Origin: Dyella lipolytica
GTDB lineage: Bacteria > Pseudomonadota > Gammaproteobacteria > Xanthomonadales > Rhodanobacteraceae
Reading direction: 5' to 3'
NCBI RefSeq assembly: GCF_030160075.1
Contig: NZ_BSNQ01000009.1
Span: forward strand, 678,295 to 742,294
DNA: 64,000 bases
Positions 24,707-33,278 of this stretch are shown here, in pieces. Position 1 is the first letter of the stretch, and every line of letters begins with the position of its first letter. Below the pieces are notes generated by a model, which made no database searches, had not been told where the DNA came from, and worked only from the letters and a program-made list of their open reading frames with translations. A program made the translations under genes and the position numbers.

Positions 24707-26362
24707 GTGGAACTTCTCGTCGATCTCTTCGGCTACTTGAGCATCATTCTGCACGGCTTCGTGATCGTCGCCCAATCGATGACGCTTGGTGGTGTGCTAT
24801 TTCTGGTTTTCCTGTTGCGGCCATTTGTGAATGTGCTCGCACAAGGCGCGGAACTGGAGCGACGCGTAGCGCGCCTCACCATGTACAGCGCAGTGGGCCT
24901 TGCGGTCGCGGAGCTCTTAGGCACGGCCTTGCAAGTCTCAGTGCTGATGTCCACCGTTGACCTGTCGTTCTTTGACGTGATGCAGGCGCCGTTCGCCGTC
25001 AGTGGTGTCGTCAAGATCGCATGCGCCCTGATACTGATTCCCTGCCTGGGCAAGCGTGTTTCCTCCAGTCCGCTGTCCGCCGTATTGCCGCTGCTGATCG
25101 GCGCAGTAGAACTGACCGCCGCGACCTTCACCACGCACGCTTATGCGCGACTGGGCGACAACACACTGTTGTTGTTCGTCGAGGGACTGCATCAGTTCGG
25201 CGCGGCGATCTGGGTTGGCGCCATTCCCTGCTTCGTTCTCGCGCTCAGCAAGCTAAACGATGCAAACGGTTGGCGATTGGTCGGCGCGCGTTTCTCGCGC
25301 ATGTCGATGATCGGCGTAGCCTCCATCGTGATCTCCGGCGCGATCATGACTGTGTTCTACATCGGTAGCCTGCAAGGGTTTTACGGCACGGCTTATGGCG
25401 TGATGGTGGGTGCGAAGATCGCGATGTTCCTCGCGCTGCTCGCGCTCGGCCTCGGCAACCTGATGGTGACCGAACGGCTGCGCAAGAACCAAGACACGTC
25501 GGTGATCCGACTGCGTCGCTTCGCGGAAGTGGAGATCGGCATCGGCTTCACTATTTTCTTTGCCGCTGCGTCACTGACTTCCGTGCCGCCGGCGGTCGAT
25601 CTCACGACCGACCGCGTGACGCTGCACGAGATCGCCGTGCGCAATGCGCCGGTGTGGCCGCGCTTTACGTCGCCCGATCACGATCAGCTGGCGATTTCGC
25701 AAATGCAGACGCAGCTGGATCAAGAAGCCGCGCAGCGCCATCAAATCGCCGCACAGGCCAATGTGCCAGGCTCGGGCATTATCCCGCCGCGTAATGCGCA
25801 GGACATCGCGTGGTCGGAATACAACCATCACTGGGCCGGCGTCTTCGTGTTGTTGATCGGCTTGCTGGCTTTGCTCAATCGCGCCGGCGTGGGATGGCTC
25901 AAGCACTGGCCACTGTTGTTTCTGTTGATGGCCGGGTTCTTGCTGGTCCGTTCGGATCCGGAAGTGTGGCCGATGGGCAACGAAGGATTCTGGGTGGCGT
26001 GGCGCGATGTGGAAGTCGCACAGCATCGGTTCTTCGTGCTGTTGATCGTGCTGTTCGGGGTGTTCGAATGGGCGGTGCGCACGGGCAAGCTGCGCAGTCC
26101 CAAGGCGGCCCTGGTGTTTCCATTGTTGGTGTCGGCCGGTGGCGCGATGTTGTTGACGCACAACCACCAAATTGCCAACGTCAAGGATCAGCTGCTGATC
26201 GAACTGACCCACACGCCGCTGGCGCTAGCCGGCGTGTCTGCGGGCTGGGCGCGTTGGCTGGAGCTGCGCCTACCCGGGCGCGGTGGTCGCATCGCCGGCT
26301 GGGTATGGCCGATCTGCTTCATGTTGGTCGGCGTGATCCTGCTCTGGTATCGCGAAGCCTGA
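24707..26362 (+). CDS. copD: CopD-domain integral membrane protein
   Basis: 551 residues from GTG 24707, with about twelve membrane helices. The CopD-type core spans roughly residues 10-290 (HGFVIVAQSMTLGG, then GLHQFGAAIWVGAIPCF and FSRMSMIGVASIVISGAIM). A second, less familiar half (from about 350) carries NHHWAGVF, VEVAQHRFF, LLTHNHQIAN and LTHTPLALAG, histidines well placed for metal or haem binding. It probably transfers copper across the inner membrane with CopC. The length is well above a minimal CopD, so a fused extra module is likely. Confidence 0.82.
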   Translation: MELLVDLFGYLSIILHGFVIVAQSMTLGGVLFLVFLLRPFVNVLAQGAELERRVARLTMYSAVGLAVAELLGTALQVSVLMSTVDLSFFDVMQAPFAVSGVVKIACALILIPCLGKRVSSSPLSAVLPLLIGAVELTAATFTTHAYARLGDNTLLLFVEGLHQFGAAIWVGAIPCFVLALSKLNDANGWRLVGARFSRMSMIGVASIVISGAIMTVFYIGSLQGFYGTAYGVMVGAKIAMFLALLALGLGNLMVTERLRKNQDTSVIRLRRFAEVEIGIGFTIFFAAASLTSVPPAVDLTTDRVTLHEIAVRNAPVWPRFTSPDHDQLAISQMQTQLDQEAAQRHQIAAQANVPGSGIIPPRNAQDIAWSEYNHHWAGVFVLLIGLLALLNRAGVGWLKHWPLLFLLMAGFLLVRSDPEVWPMGNEGFWVAWRDVEVAQHRFFVLLIVLFGVFEWAVRTGKLRSPKAALVFPLLVSAGGAMLLTHNHQIANVKDQLLIELTHTPLALAGVSAGWARWLELRLPGRGGRIAGWVWPICFMLVGVILLWYREA

Positions 26363-26458
26363 ACCCCGCGATGCTAAAGTTATCCGGCAGCCCTCGGCCC
26401 GCTCCGGGCGGGGGCCTGCCATAACCATGATCGCCCCGCTCCCTGCCCCGGATACCGC

Positions 26459-27361
26459 ATGAGCCTGATTTCCCAAGAGGTTCCCGCCTTCGACACCCGC
26501 GTTCCCGCCTATCTGCAGCGGCTGGAGCGCGCTATGGACGCCCTCCTGCCTCCTGCCGGCACCGATCCTGATCGACTCCATCAGGCCATGCGCTATGCCT
26601 GCGATGGCGGCAAGCATCTGCGTGCGCTGATGGTGTACGCCACCGGCGAGACGCTGGGCGTGGCACCGGAATGTCTCGACCCGGCCGCCTGCGCTGTCGA
26701 ACTGATCCACGCCTACTCACTGGTACACGACGACCTGCCGGGCATGGACAACGACGATCTGCGTCGCGGTCGCCCGACCGTGCACAAGGCGTTCGACATC
26801 GCCACCGCGATCCTGGTTGGCGATGCGTTGCAGACGCTTGCCTTCGAGGCGCTAGCGAATGCGGGCGCGATCGATGCGGAGCAAAAGGTGCGGATGATTC
26901 GCAGTCTCGCCCATGCTTCCGGATCGCTAGGCATGGTCGGCGGTCAGGCCGTGGATATGGCCTCGGAAAATCTCACCTTGAACATCGGTCAGCTGGAGTC
27001 GCTGCATGCTCGCAAGACCGGTGCGTTGATTCTCGTCACTTGTCAGCTTGCCGGCATCGCCGCACGTGCACCGGAACAGGTTCGCCACGCGCTCGACCGC
27101 TACGGCCGGTGTATCGGCCTGGCGTTCCAGATCCAGGACGATGTGCTCGATCAGATCGCCGATACCGCCACGCTCGGCAAGACGGCCGGTAAGGATCAGG
27201 TGCAGAACAAATCCACGTTCCCTTCCTTGCTTGGATTGGAACAGGCCCAGCATCGCGCGAATGCGCTGTTCGACGAAGCACGCGACGCCGCACGCAGCAT
27301 CTCAGGCGATGCTGAGCCGTTGTTGTGGTTGGCCGATCACATCCAGCAGCGCGATCACTGA
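26459..27361 (+). CDS. ispA: Farnesyl diphosphate synthase (polyprenyl synthetase, short chain)
   Basis: 300 residues. The first Asp-rich motif is HDDLPGMDNDDLRRGRPT (about residues 87-105) and the second is FQIQDDVLD (about 223-231); GGKHLRALMVYATGE marks the IPP-binding region. The small residues before the first motif and the length fit a bacterial IspA making FPP from IPP and DMAPP. It closes the supercluster and supplies substrate for the squalene synthase at 20375. A hairpin follows at 27373. Confidence 0.95.
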   Translation: MSLISQEVPAFDTRVPAYLQRLERAMDALLPPAGTDPDRLHQAMRYACDGGKHLRALMVYATGETLGVAPECLDPAACAVELIHAYSLVHDDLPGMDNDDLRRGRPTVHKAFDIATAILVGDALQTLAFEALANAGAIDAEQKVRMIRSLAHASGSLGMVGGQAVDMASENLTLNIGQLESLHARKTGALILVTCQLAGIAARAPEQVRHALDRYGRCIGLAFQIQDDVLDQIADTATLGKTAGKDQVQNKSTFPSLLGLEQAQHRANALFDEARDAARSISGDAEPLLWLADHIQQRDH

Positions 27362-27372
27362 TTTTGCTTTAG

Positions 27373-27509
27373 CCCCTCTCCCCTCGGGAGAGGGGTTGGG
27401 GTGAGGGTTCGGACAGCGCGCGGCGTTGAACGCTTGCACAAGATTCGTTTATCACGCTCCGATCGTACCCTCATCCGCCCCATGGGCACCTTCTCCCAAA
27501 GGGAGAAGG
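27373..27509. repeat. Paired inverted hairpins (REPIN-like)
   Basis: Hairpin one has arms 27373-27382 and 27386-27395 (CCCCTCTCCC/GGGAGAGGGG). Hairpin two has arms 27489-27497 and 27501-27509 (CCTTCTCCC/GGGAGAAGG). Between them, GTGAGGGT and ACCCTCAT face each other as further inverted sequence. Two REP-like hairpins in opposite orientation are the hallmark of a REPIN. The first may also terminate ispA. Confidence 0.65.
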
Positions 27510-27517
27510 ACAACAGC

Positions 27518-27868
27518 TCAGGCCGGGCGCACGTCGTGCAATTTCCAGCTTGCGCCGATCAGCCAATTCAGACGCTGGCGCAGGATGCTCATCGGCAAAT
27601 CGCTGATCACTTCCACTTCGGTGTGAAGATCAACGACCTTCGCGCTCACGCTGGCCAGTTGGTCGGTGACACCAAGGCGTTCATCCACCTCATCGGGTTC
27701 GGGCTGCATCGCGCGCCAGCGCTGGAACAACAGCGGACTGCGCAGCGCTTCCTGCAGCGCTGCGGCGAAATCGCCCGGACCGGCGCCGCCGTAACTCAAC
27801 TCGGGTTGCGCACCTCGCGCATGTGCAAGGTCGCTGACCTGCAAGTAGTAATGATTGCGATGGGTCAT
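27518..27868 (-). CDS. Conserved hypothetical small protein
   Basis: 116 residues from ATG 27868 with GGGAG 5 bases upstream. It begins THRNHYYLQVSDLAHARG and contains an ALQEALRSPLLFQRWR segment; no membrane helix or signal peptide is seen. Nothing in it points to a known catalytic family. It lies 60 bp downstream of bioD on the same strand and could be co-transcribed. Confidence 0.65.
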   Translation of the reverse strand: MTHRNHYYLQVSDLAHARGAQPELSYGGAGPGDFAAALQEALRSPLLFQRWRAMQPEPDEVDERLGVTDQLASVSAKVVDLHTEVEVISDLPMSILRQRLNWLIGASWKLHDVRPA

Positions 27869-27928
27869 AGTCGCTCCCTTTGTGCCTGACCGTACTCACG
27901 AAGCACCGGCGTGCCGGTCCCCTTCCCT

Positions 27929-28609
27929 TCAAAACCCTATCGCGACGCAATCCAGCAAGCTCGACGCCCGTTCGGCTGCCAGCCCATGCGGCAGAATGCC
28001 CAGGCAAGGCGCCGGCAATAGCGTACGCAGGGTGTCGATATTCTCCTCGATGGCGGCCATCTGCGGGTCGATCCGGTTGCCGATCCATCCGACCAGACGG
28101 CAGCCATCGGCTTCGATCGCCTCGGCAGTGAGCAGTGCATGACTGAGACACCCCAGGCGCAGCCCGACCACCAGCACGACTGGCAGCGACCATGTCTTGG
28201 CGATATCCGCTGCAAACAACCCAGGCAGCGCCAGCGGCACGCGCCAGCCACCGACGCCTTCGACCACTACCGTGTCGTAGCGTGAACGCAGCACGTCGAA
28301 TGCGGCGTGCAACGGCGGCAACGTGATCGTTACACCTTCGCGCGCAGCAGCCAGATGTGGCGACAGCGCGTCACGCAAGGCGACGGGGTTGACCTGCTCG
28401 TAAGACGGTTGCGGCGCACTGCTGGCCGCCAGCAGCGCCAGCGCATCGTCGTTGCGCAAACCTTGCGGCGTCTCGATGCAGCCACTGGCGACCGGCTTCA
28501 TCCCGCATACGTTGCGACCGGTTGCGCGCAGGGCGTGCAGCACGGTACACGCCGCATGCGTTTTGCCAATGCCGGTGTCGGTGCCGGCGATAAACAAAGC
28601 ACGCGTCAT
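27929..28609 (-). CDS. bioD: Dethiobiotin synthetase
   Basis: 226 residues from ATG 28609. The P-loop is AGTDTGIGKTHAA, followed by GMKPVASG and the VVEGVGGWRVPL Mg-binding segment typical of BioD. It closes the ureido ring of dethiobiotin from diaminopelargonate, CO2 and ATP. Its start overlaps the stop of the upstream TMEM175-like gene by 4 bases. Other biotin genes are not in the window. Confidence 0.95.
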   Translation of the reverse strand: MTRALFIAGTDTGIGKTHAACTVLHALRATGRNVCGMKPVASGCIETPQGLRNDDALALLAASSAPQPSYEQVNPVALRDALSPHLAAAREGVTITLPPLHAAFDVLRSRYDTVVVEGVGGWRVPLALPGLFAADIAKTWSLPVVLVVGLRLGCLSHALLTAEAIEADGCRLVGWIGNRIDPQMAAIEENIDTLRTLLPAPCLGILPHGLAAERASSLLDCVAIGF

Positions 28610-29310
28610 GCCGTTCGCGCCAACGCTCGTCTCGACCAACGGCCAGGAATCCAGTAGGCCACGAACAGCAAGCCATAGATGTAGCCCGGCAGTCCGCTCC
28701 ATGCGCCTGTATCGGGTATCAGTAGTGCCGCGATCAAGGACAACAACGCCACTGCGATGGAACCCAGTTGCGCGTAGAACGTAGCGCAGGCCTCGATCCG
28801 TTCCGCGTGCACCACATCCGATCGCCGCAAGCTGTGACCGTAAAGCGCGGCGAGACAGCCGGCCATGCATGCGTATGCCAGGCCGTAGCAGATGTAGAGG
28901 GCTTTGAGCTCATGCACGCTGCCGATCATCGGTTCGTTCGGCAACGCCGTATGCGTCAACGCATCGTGGATCGAACCGAAGAAAGCCTGGAAAAGCATGT
29001 TGAGCGGGTACACGAAGATCAAGGCGAAAAACACCAGCATCAGGCTGAGAAAAATACTGAGCCCGTCGTGAAGACGGAAACGATCGCGCCAGCGCACGTG
29101 CCGGTGCCAGAAAAGCAGCAGCGTAGCGAAACTGCAGGCAAAGCCCGGAACACGATCCAGCGCCAACAACAGATCGTGCAGGCTGTGCGGGACATCCGCC
29201 CCGGCGATGGCCAGCACGCTTACCGCAAAGGCGAATGCCGCGTCGATAAAGCCATCCAGTCGGTGCGCCTCGACGCGTCCGACACGTGCCGCATCGTGCT
29301 GATCGCTCAT
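28606..29310 (-). CDS. TMEM175-like (DUF1211) membrane protein
   Basis: 234 residues from ATG 29310. About six membrane helices. The first has EAHRLDGFIDAAFAFAVSVLAI, a variant of the family's R..FSDGVFAIAIT element in which the usual Ser-Asp reads Ile-Asp. Bacterial TMEM175 proteins are potassium-selective channels with this element lining the pore, so the change could alter conduction. It overlaps bioD by 4 bases, with no obvious functional link to biotin. Confidence 0.75.
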   Translation of the reverse strand: MSDQHDAARVGRVEAHRLDGFIDAAFAFAVSVLAIAGADVPHSLHDLLLALDRVPGFACSFATLLLFWHRHVRWRDRFRLHDGLSIFLSLMLVFFALIFVYPLNMLFQAFFGSIHDALTHTALPNEPMIGSVHELKALYICYGLAYACMAGCLAALYGHSLRRSDVVHAERIEACATFYAQLGSIAVALLSLIAALLIPDTGAWSGLPGYIYGLLFVAYWIPGRWSRRALARTA

Positions 29311-29390
29311 GGTGTTCGTACTCCCCTTGTACCCTGGCTCAAGACGTCCCATCTTGTTGTACCAGTCTGCAGCAATCGAGCCTTCTCGTC

Positions 29391-29888
29391 ATGTTTGAGA
29401 TCAAAAACGGCCAAGCGGCCAACAAATCCGAGCACTATGCCGACCTGGCCCAGCAGGCCCGGGGCGTGCTGGCCGGCGAACCCAGCCTGATCGCCAACGC
29501 CGCCAATTTCGCCGCACTGGTGTTTCACAGCCTGCCCGACCTGAATTGGGCCGGGTTCTATCTCTATGACGGCACCGAGCTGGTGGTGGGTCCATTCCAA
29601 GGTAAGCCGGCGTGTATCCGCATCGCGCTTGGCAAGGGCGTCTGCGGCACCGCCGCGCTAACGCGCCAAACGCAAGTCGTACGCGATGTAGACAGCTTCG
29701 CCGGCCATATTGCCTGCGATGCGGCGTCGCAATCGGAGATCGTGGTGCCGCTAGTGAAGGCCGATGGCAGTTTGCTAGGCGTGTGGGACGTGGACAGTCC
29801 GTCGATCGCACGCTTCGACGAGGAAGATCGCGCCGGTATGGAAGCGCTGTGCGACGTGTTTATGGAAAGTCTTACCAGTAGCAAGTGA
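29391..29888 (+). CDS. msrC: Free methionine-(R)-sulfoxide reductase (GAF domain)
   Basis: 165 residues from ATG 29391. A single GAF domain with the three Cys positions of fRMsr: GKPACIRIALGKGVCGTAA (two Cys) and HIACDAASQSEIVVPL (the catalytic region), plus NWAGFYLYDG. It reduces free Met-R-sulfoxide in the cytoplasm. It is a single gene between the TMEM175 gene (divergent) and engB (convergent). Confidence 0.92.
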   Translation: MFEIKNGQAANKSEHYADLAQQARGVLAGEPSLIANAANFAALVFHSLPDLNWAGFYLYDGTELVVGPFQGKPACIRIALGKGVCGTAALTRQTQVVRDVDSFAGHIACDAASQSEIVVPLVKADGSLLGVWDVDSPSIARFDEEDRAGMEALCDVFMESLTSSK

Positions 29889-29941
29889 ACTGGAACGAGA
29901 GGTCAGCAAAGCCCGCCAGGTTGGGCATGTCCTCCATGGAC

Positions 29942-30586
29942 TCACTTCTCTTCGCTCACCTCACCTTTTAAGAACGCCATCACCTTCGCCCGCGCCTCCT
30001 CGACACCGGTCCCTTCGGCAGCAGAAAACACCTGCGCAGTCACCGGCGTGCTCGCATCCAGCTGCTTGCGCAGCGTAGCCAGCGCCTGGCTGGCCTGATT
30101 GCGCGACAGCTTGTCTGCCTTGGTCATCAGCACATGGCAAGGCAACAGGGTGCCGAAGCAGAACTCCAACATCGTCCGGTCGAATTCCTTCAAGGGATGG
30201 CGAATATCGACGATAAGCACCACGCCTCGCAAACTGCGCCGCTGATGCAAATAGTTATCGATCTCCTGCCGCCAATGCTCGCGCAGGGATTCGGGAACCT
30301 TGGCATAGCCATAGCCGGGAAGATCGATCAGACGCGTTTCCATGGCCTGCGACATTTCGCCCTGCACGGTAGACGGCAATGAGAACGCCACCATCTGCTG
30401 GGTGCGGCCCGGTGTCTTGGAGGTGCGCGCAAGCCCCTTATGGCCAGTCAACGCGTTCAATGCACTCGACTTTCCGGCATTGGAGCGGCCAGCAAACGCA
30501 ACCTCGGCCCCCTCATCGGCGGGTAATTGGTCAATGCGATGGGCAGCCAGCACGAACTGTGCGCCTTGCAGCGGATTAGTAGACAT
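29942..30586 (-). CDS. engB: Ribosome biogenesis GTPase EngB (YihA)
   Basis: 214 residues. G1 is GRSNAGKS (about 33-40), G3 is DLPGYG, G4 is TKAD and G5 lies around FSAAEG. The TPGRTQQ switch I segment is diagnostic of EngB. It assists assembly of the 50S subunit. The gene is divergent from the cytochrome c4 gene, as is common in Gammaproteobacteria. Confidence 0.96.
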   Translation of the reverse strand: MSTNPLQGAQFVLAAHRIDQLPADEGAEVAFAGRSNAGKSSALNALTGHKGLARTSKTPGRTQQMVAFSLPSTVQGEMSQAMETRLIDLPGYGYAKVPESLREHWRQEIDNYLHQRRSLRGVVLIVDIRHPLKEFDRTMLEFCFGTLLPCHVLMTKADKLSRNQASQALATLRKQLDASTPVTAQVFSAAEGTGVEEARAKVMAFLKGEVSEEK

Positions 30587-30700
30587 ATACGGTAGTTTGA
30601 CCGGCTAGTATGGCGTGGCGATAATTTCGAGGTTCTGCCAGTCACGGTCGCTGAGGGTGCGTGCCGTACATTCGTAGCAGTATTTCCTGGAGGCAAGTGT

Positions 30701-31513
30701 ATGAGTTTTCGGCTCGCCGGTTTGCGGCCCGCTGTTGTGAGTGCAGTAGCCCTAGTCTTCGCGCTGTCTGCCAGCGTGGCATGTGCGCAGAATGCAAAGG
30801 GTCAGGCGGCCCAGAAAGCACCGGCTCCGGCCACGGCCTCCAGCGCTGCGAAGCCCGCGGTCGCCAGCAGTGCCCCGGCCGCCGCCGCGCCCGCTTCCGA
30901 CGACGATGCGATGGCCGCCGCGAAGCCCGGCGATGCCACGGCGGGTCAGGCCAAGGCCGCCGCCTGTGGCGCCTGCCATGGCATGGACGGCAATTCCACC
31001 GATCCGCAGTACCCGAAACTCGCCGGTCAGCACGAGGCTTATATCGTCCATCAGCTGCACAACTTCAAGTCGGGCTCGCGGCAGAACCCGATCATGATGG
31101 GCATGTCCACACCGCTTTCCTCGCAGGACATGCATGACGTTGGCGCGTACTTCGCCAGCAAGCAGTCGCTGCCCGGCGTGGCCGACCAGGCGCTGGTCGC
31201 GCAGGGTGAGAAGCTCTATCGCGAAGGCGACGCCACGCGCGGCATTCCCGCCTGCATGGCCTGCCACGCCATCGACGGACGCGGCAACCCGGGCGCGATG
31301 TATCCGCAGCTCACCAGCCAGCACGCGCAGTATGTCGAAGCCACGCTGAAAGCGTTCCATGACGGCACCGTCTGGGGTACCGAGGCGCACGCCCAGATCA
31401 TGCCGACGATCGCCAAGAAGCTCGAACCGCAGGACATCGCCGCGTTGGCTAGCTATATCGAAGGCCTGCACGTGGCGGACAACGGCAGCGCCCCGACATC
31501 GGCATCGCCGTAA
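30701..31513 (+). CDS. Dihaem cytochrome c4-type protein
   Basis: 270 residues with a signal peptide (cleavage near VACAQ, about residue 30), an Ala/Pro-rich spacer (about 31-70), and two haem-binding motifs: CGACH (Cys89, Cys92) and CMACH (Cys185, Cys188). Met ligands are likely in the PIMMGM and AQIMP segments. It would carry electrons in the periplasm to terminal oxidases. The extended Ala-rich spacer is unusual for plain cytochrome c4. It precedes two DsbA-like genes on the same strand. Confidence 0.9.
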   Translation: MSFRLAGLRPAVVSAVALVFALSASVACAQNAKGQAAQKAPAPATASSAAKPAVASSAPAAAAPASDDDAMAAAKPGDATAGQAKAAACGACHGMDGNSTDPQYPKLAGQHEAYIVHQLHNFKSGSRQNPIMMGMSTPLSSQDMHDVGAYFASKQSLPGVADQALVAQGEKLYREGDATRGIPACMACHAIDGRGNPGAMYPQLTSQHAQYVEATLKAFHDGTVWGTEAHAQIMPTIAKKLEPQDIAALASYIEGLHVADNGSAPTSASP

Positions 31514-31570
31514 CTTCCCGGTGTCGATGTTGTCTAAGGCTCTTCTGTTTTTCCCATTTCGAGGCCAGCC

Positions 31571-32467
31571 ATGCTGAAGCGATTGTCTTTCCTTTGCGCG
31601 GCGCTGCTTGCGCTCTCCGCCTGCAGTCATAACGGTTCCGACAACGGCACCTCCCCGCAACCCGCACCTGCGCAGACCTCGGCCCCGGCAGCACCGGCAT
31701 CGGCGACCAAACCGGCGGCGACTACCACCACGCCAGCTCCGGCTGCTGCCTCTACCGCTGCGGCAACCAGCAGCAGTAGCGCGGCCGCTCCGGCCGCCGC
31801 CAGCACGGCAGCGTCGAAGCCTGCCGCTCCGGCAGAGCCGTTTGTCGACAACGGCAAGTGGGTGGAAGGCAAGAACTACTTCACCATCGAACCGGCGCAG
31901 CCGACCGGTGTCCCGGACAAGATCACGGTGACCGAGGCGTTCTCTTACGCCTGCCCGGCCTGCAATGCGTTCCACACCACGGCCGACCAGCTTGCGCAGG
32001 GCCTGCCGCCGAATGCGGTGATGACCTATTTGCCCGTGTCGTTCCGTCCGGACGAAAACTTCCCGTTGTTCCAACGCGCGTACTTCGCCGCGAAGGCGCT
32101 GGGCGTGGCCGACAAGACTACCGACGCGATGTTCGATGCCGTGTGGAAGACCGGCGAGCTGGCGTCCGACGATCTCACCACCGGCCGGCCAAAACCGCAG
32201 TCCGCATGGCCCACCATCGACGACGTGGCGAAGTTCTATGCCAAGTACGGTGTCGATCCGAAGGAATTCGTCGCTGTGGCGAACTCCTTTAGCATCAACA
32301 CGCAAATGAAGCGTGCGGATGACATGGTGAAAGCCTATGGCGTCGACGGCACGCCGACGATCATTGTCAATGGCAAGTACCGCTTTTCGCCGGGGGATGC
32401 CGGCGGTTACCCGCAATCGATCGAGCTGACCAAGTGGTTGATCGCCAAGGAAGCGGCCGGCAAGTAA
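31571..32467 (+). CDS. DsbA-like thiol:disulfide oxidoreductase lipoprotein with long linker
   Basis: 298 residues. A lipobox (LALSAC, Cys18) is followed by about 70 residues rich in Ala, Pro, Ser and Thr, then a DsbA thioredoxin domain with active site C-P-A-C (Cys128, Cys131) and the cis-Pro segment VDGTPTIIVNGKYRF. The linker would hold the domain away from the membrane. It oxidises or handles thiols in the periplasm. A TTCG-loop terminator separates it from a second DsbA gene. Confidence 0.9.
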   Translation: MLKRLSFLCAALLALSACSHNGSDNGTSPQPAPAQTSAPAAPASATKPAATTTTPAPAAASTAAATSSSSAAAPAAASTAASKPAAPAEPFVDNGKWVEGKNYFTIEPAQPTGVPDKITVTEAFSYACPACNAFHTTADQLAQGLPPNAVMTYLPVSFRPDENFPLFQRAYFAAKALGVADKTTDAMFDAVWKTGELASDDLTTGRPKPQSAWPTIDDVAKFYAKYGVDPKEFVAVANSFSINTQMKRADDMVKAYGVDGTPTIIVNGKYRFSPGDAGGYPQSIELTKWLIAKEAAGK

Positions 32468-32477
32468 TTCTTAAGTG

Positions 32478-32505
32478 CAAAGCGCCCGGTTCGCCGGGCG
32501 CTTTG
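32478..32505 (+). terminator. Intrinsic terminator with TTCG tetraloop
   Basis: Perfect 12-bp arms CAAAGCGCCCGG (32478-32489) and CCGGGCGCTTTG (32494-32505) around a TTCG loop, followed by TTGTTTT. It lies just after the first DsbA gene. Confidence 0.95.
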
Positions 32506-32559
32506 TTGTTTTCAATACCTCGTACATACAACGACCGTCGTCATTGCGCAGGAAGAATC

Positions 32560-33222
32560 ATGTTCAAGACCGCCCGCTTCCGTTTAATCACCTTGTTCTG
32601 CGGCTTGCTGTTGACCGGCGCATGCAACGCCGCCGGCCCCAATACCTCGGCTGCGGCTCCGTTTACAGATGGCGACCAGTACGTGACGCTGCCCGCGCCG
32701 TATCAGCGCGACAGCAGCAGCGGCAAGGTCGAAGTAACGGAGGTGTTCTCCTACGCCTGCGTCCATTGCGCCGAGTTTTCGACCTACGCTGACGACTTGC
32801 GCGCATCACTGCCGCCGGGTGTGGAGTTCAAGCTGGTGCCGGCGCCGTTCAACAACGCGTGGGTACCGTTCGCACGCGCTTACTATGCGGCCAAGAAGCT
32901 GGGCGTGGTCGAACAAACGCACGATGCGCTGTTCAAGGCCAAATTCGCGGATAACTATCCGATCAATTCCATGGATGAAATTGCCGATTTCTACGTCAGC
33001 CACGGCGTGAAACGCGACGAATTCCTGAGCATTGTCAATTCGCCCGAAGTGAACTCTCAGATCCAGCACGACCTCACGCTGCTCCAGACCTGGGGCGTCG
33101 ATGGCACGCCCACTATCGTCGTTGACGGCAAGTACCGCAGCGCCAACGTCAAGAGCTTCGATCAGCTGGTTGCGTTGACGAAGTGGCTGGTGCAGCGCGA
33201 GCTGGATGCCAAGGGTAAATAA
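32560..33222 (+). CDS. dsbA: Second DsbA-like thiol:disulfide oxidoreductase (lipoprotein)
   Basis: 220 residues from ATG 32560. Lipobox-like LLTGAC at Cys16, so probably a lipoprotein. Active site C-V-H-C (Cys67, Cys70), nearer to the classical DsbA CPHC than its neighbour's CPAC, with cis-Pro in VDGTPTIVVDGKYRS. No long linker. The two genes look like an old tandem duplication that diverged in active-site dipeptide and tether. Confidence 0.9.
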   Translation: MFKTARFRLITLFCGLLLTGACNAAGPNTSAAAPFTDGDQYVTLPAPYQRDSSSGKVEVTEVFSYACVHCAEFSTYADDLRASLPPGVEFKLVPAPFNNAWVPFARAYYAAKKLGVVEQTHDALFKAKFADNYPINSMDEIADFYVSHGVKRDEFLSIVNSPEVNSQIQHDLTLLQTWGVDGTPTIVVDGKYRSANVKSFDQLVALTKWLVQRELDAKGK

Positions 33223-33278
33223 CACTCGGCGGTGCGGCTTTCACAACGGCTGCACCGCAAGCAGGTAACGTTGGACCC

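Noticed and set aside
30752-32416. Minus-strand frame of about 550 codons across the cytochrome c4 and first DsbA genes
   Set aside because: It spans two unrelated genes with clear haem and CPAC motifs, and it is Arg/Gly-rich without structure.
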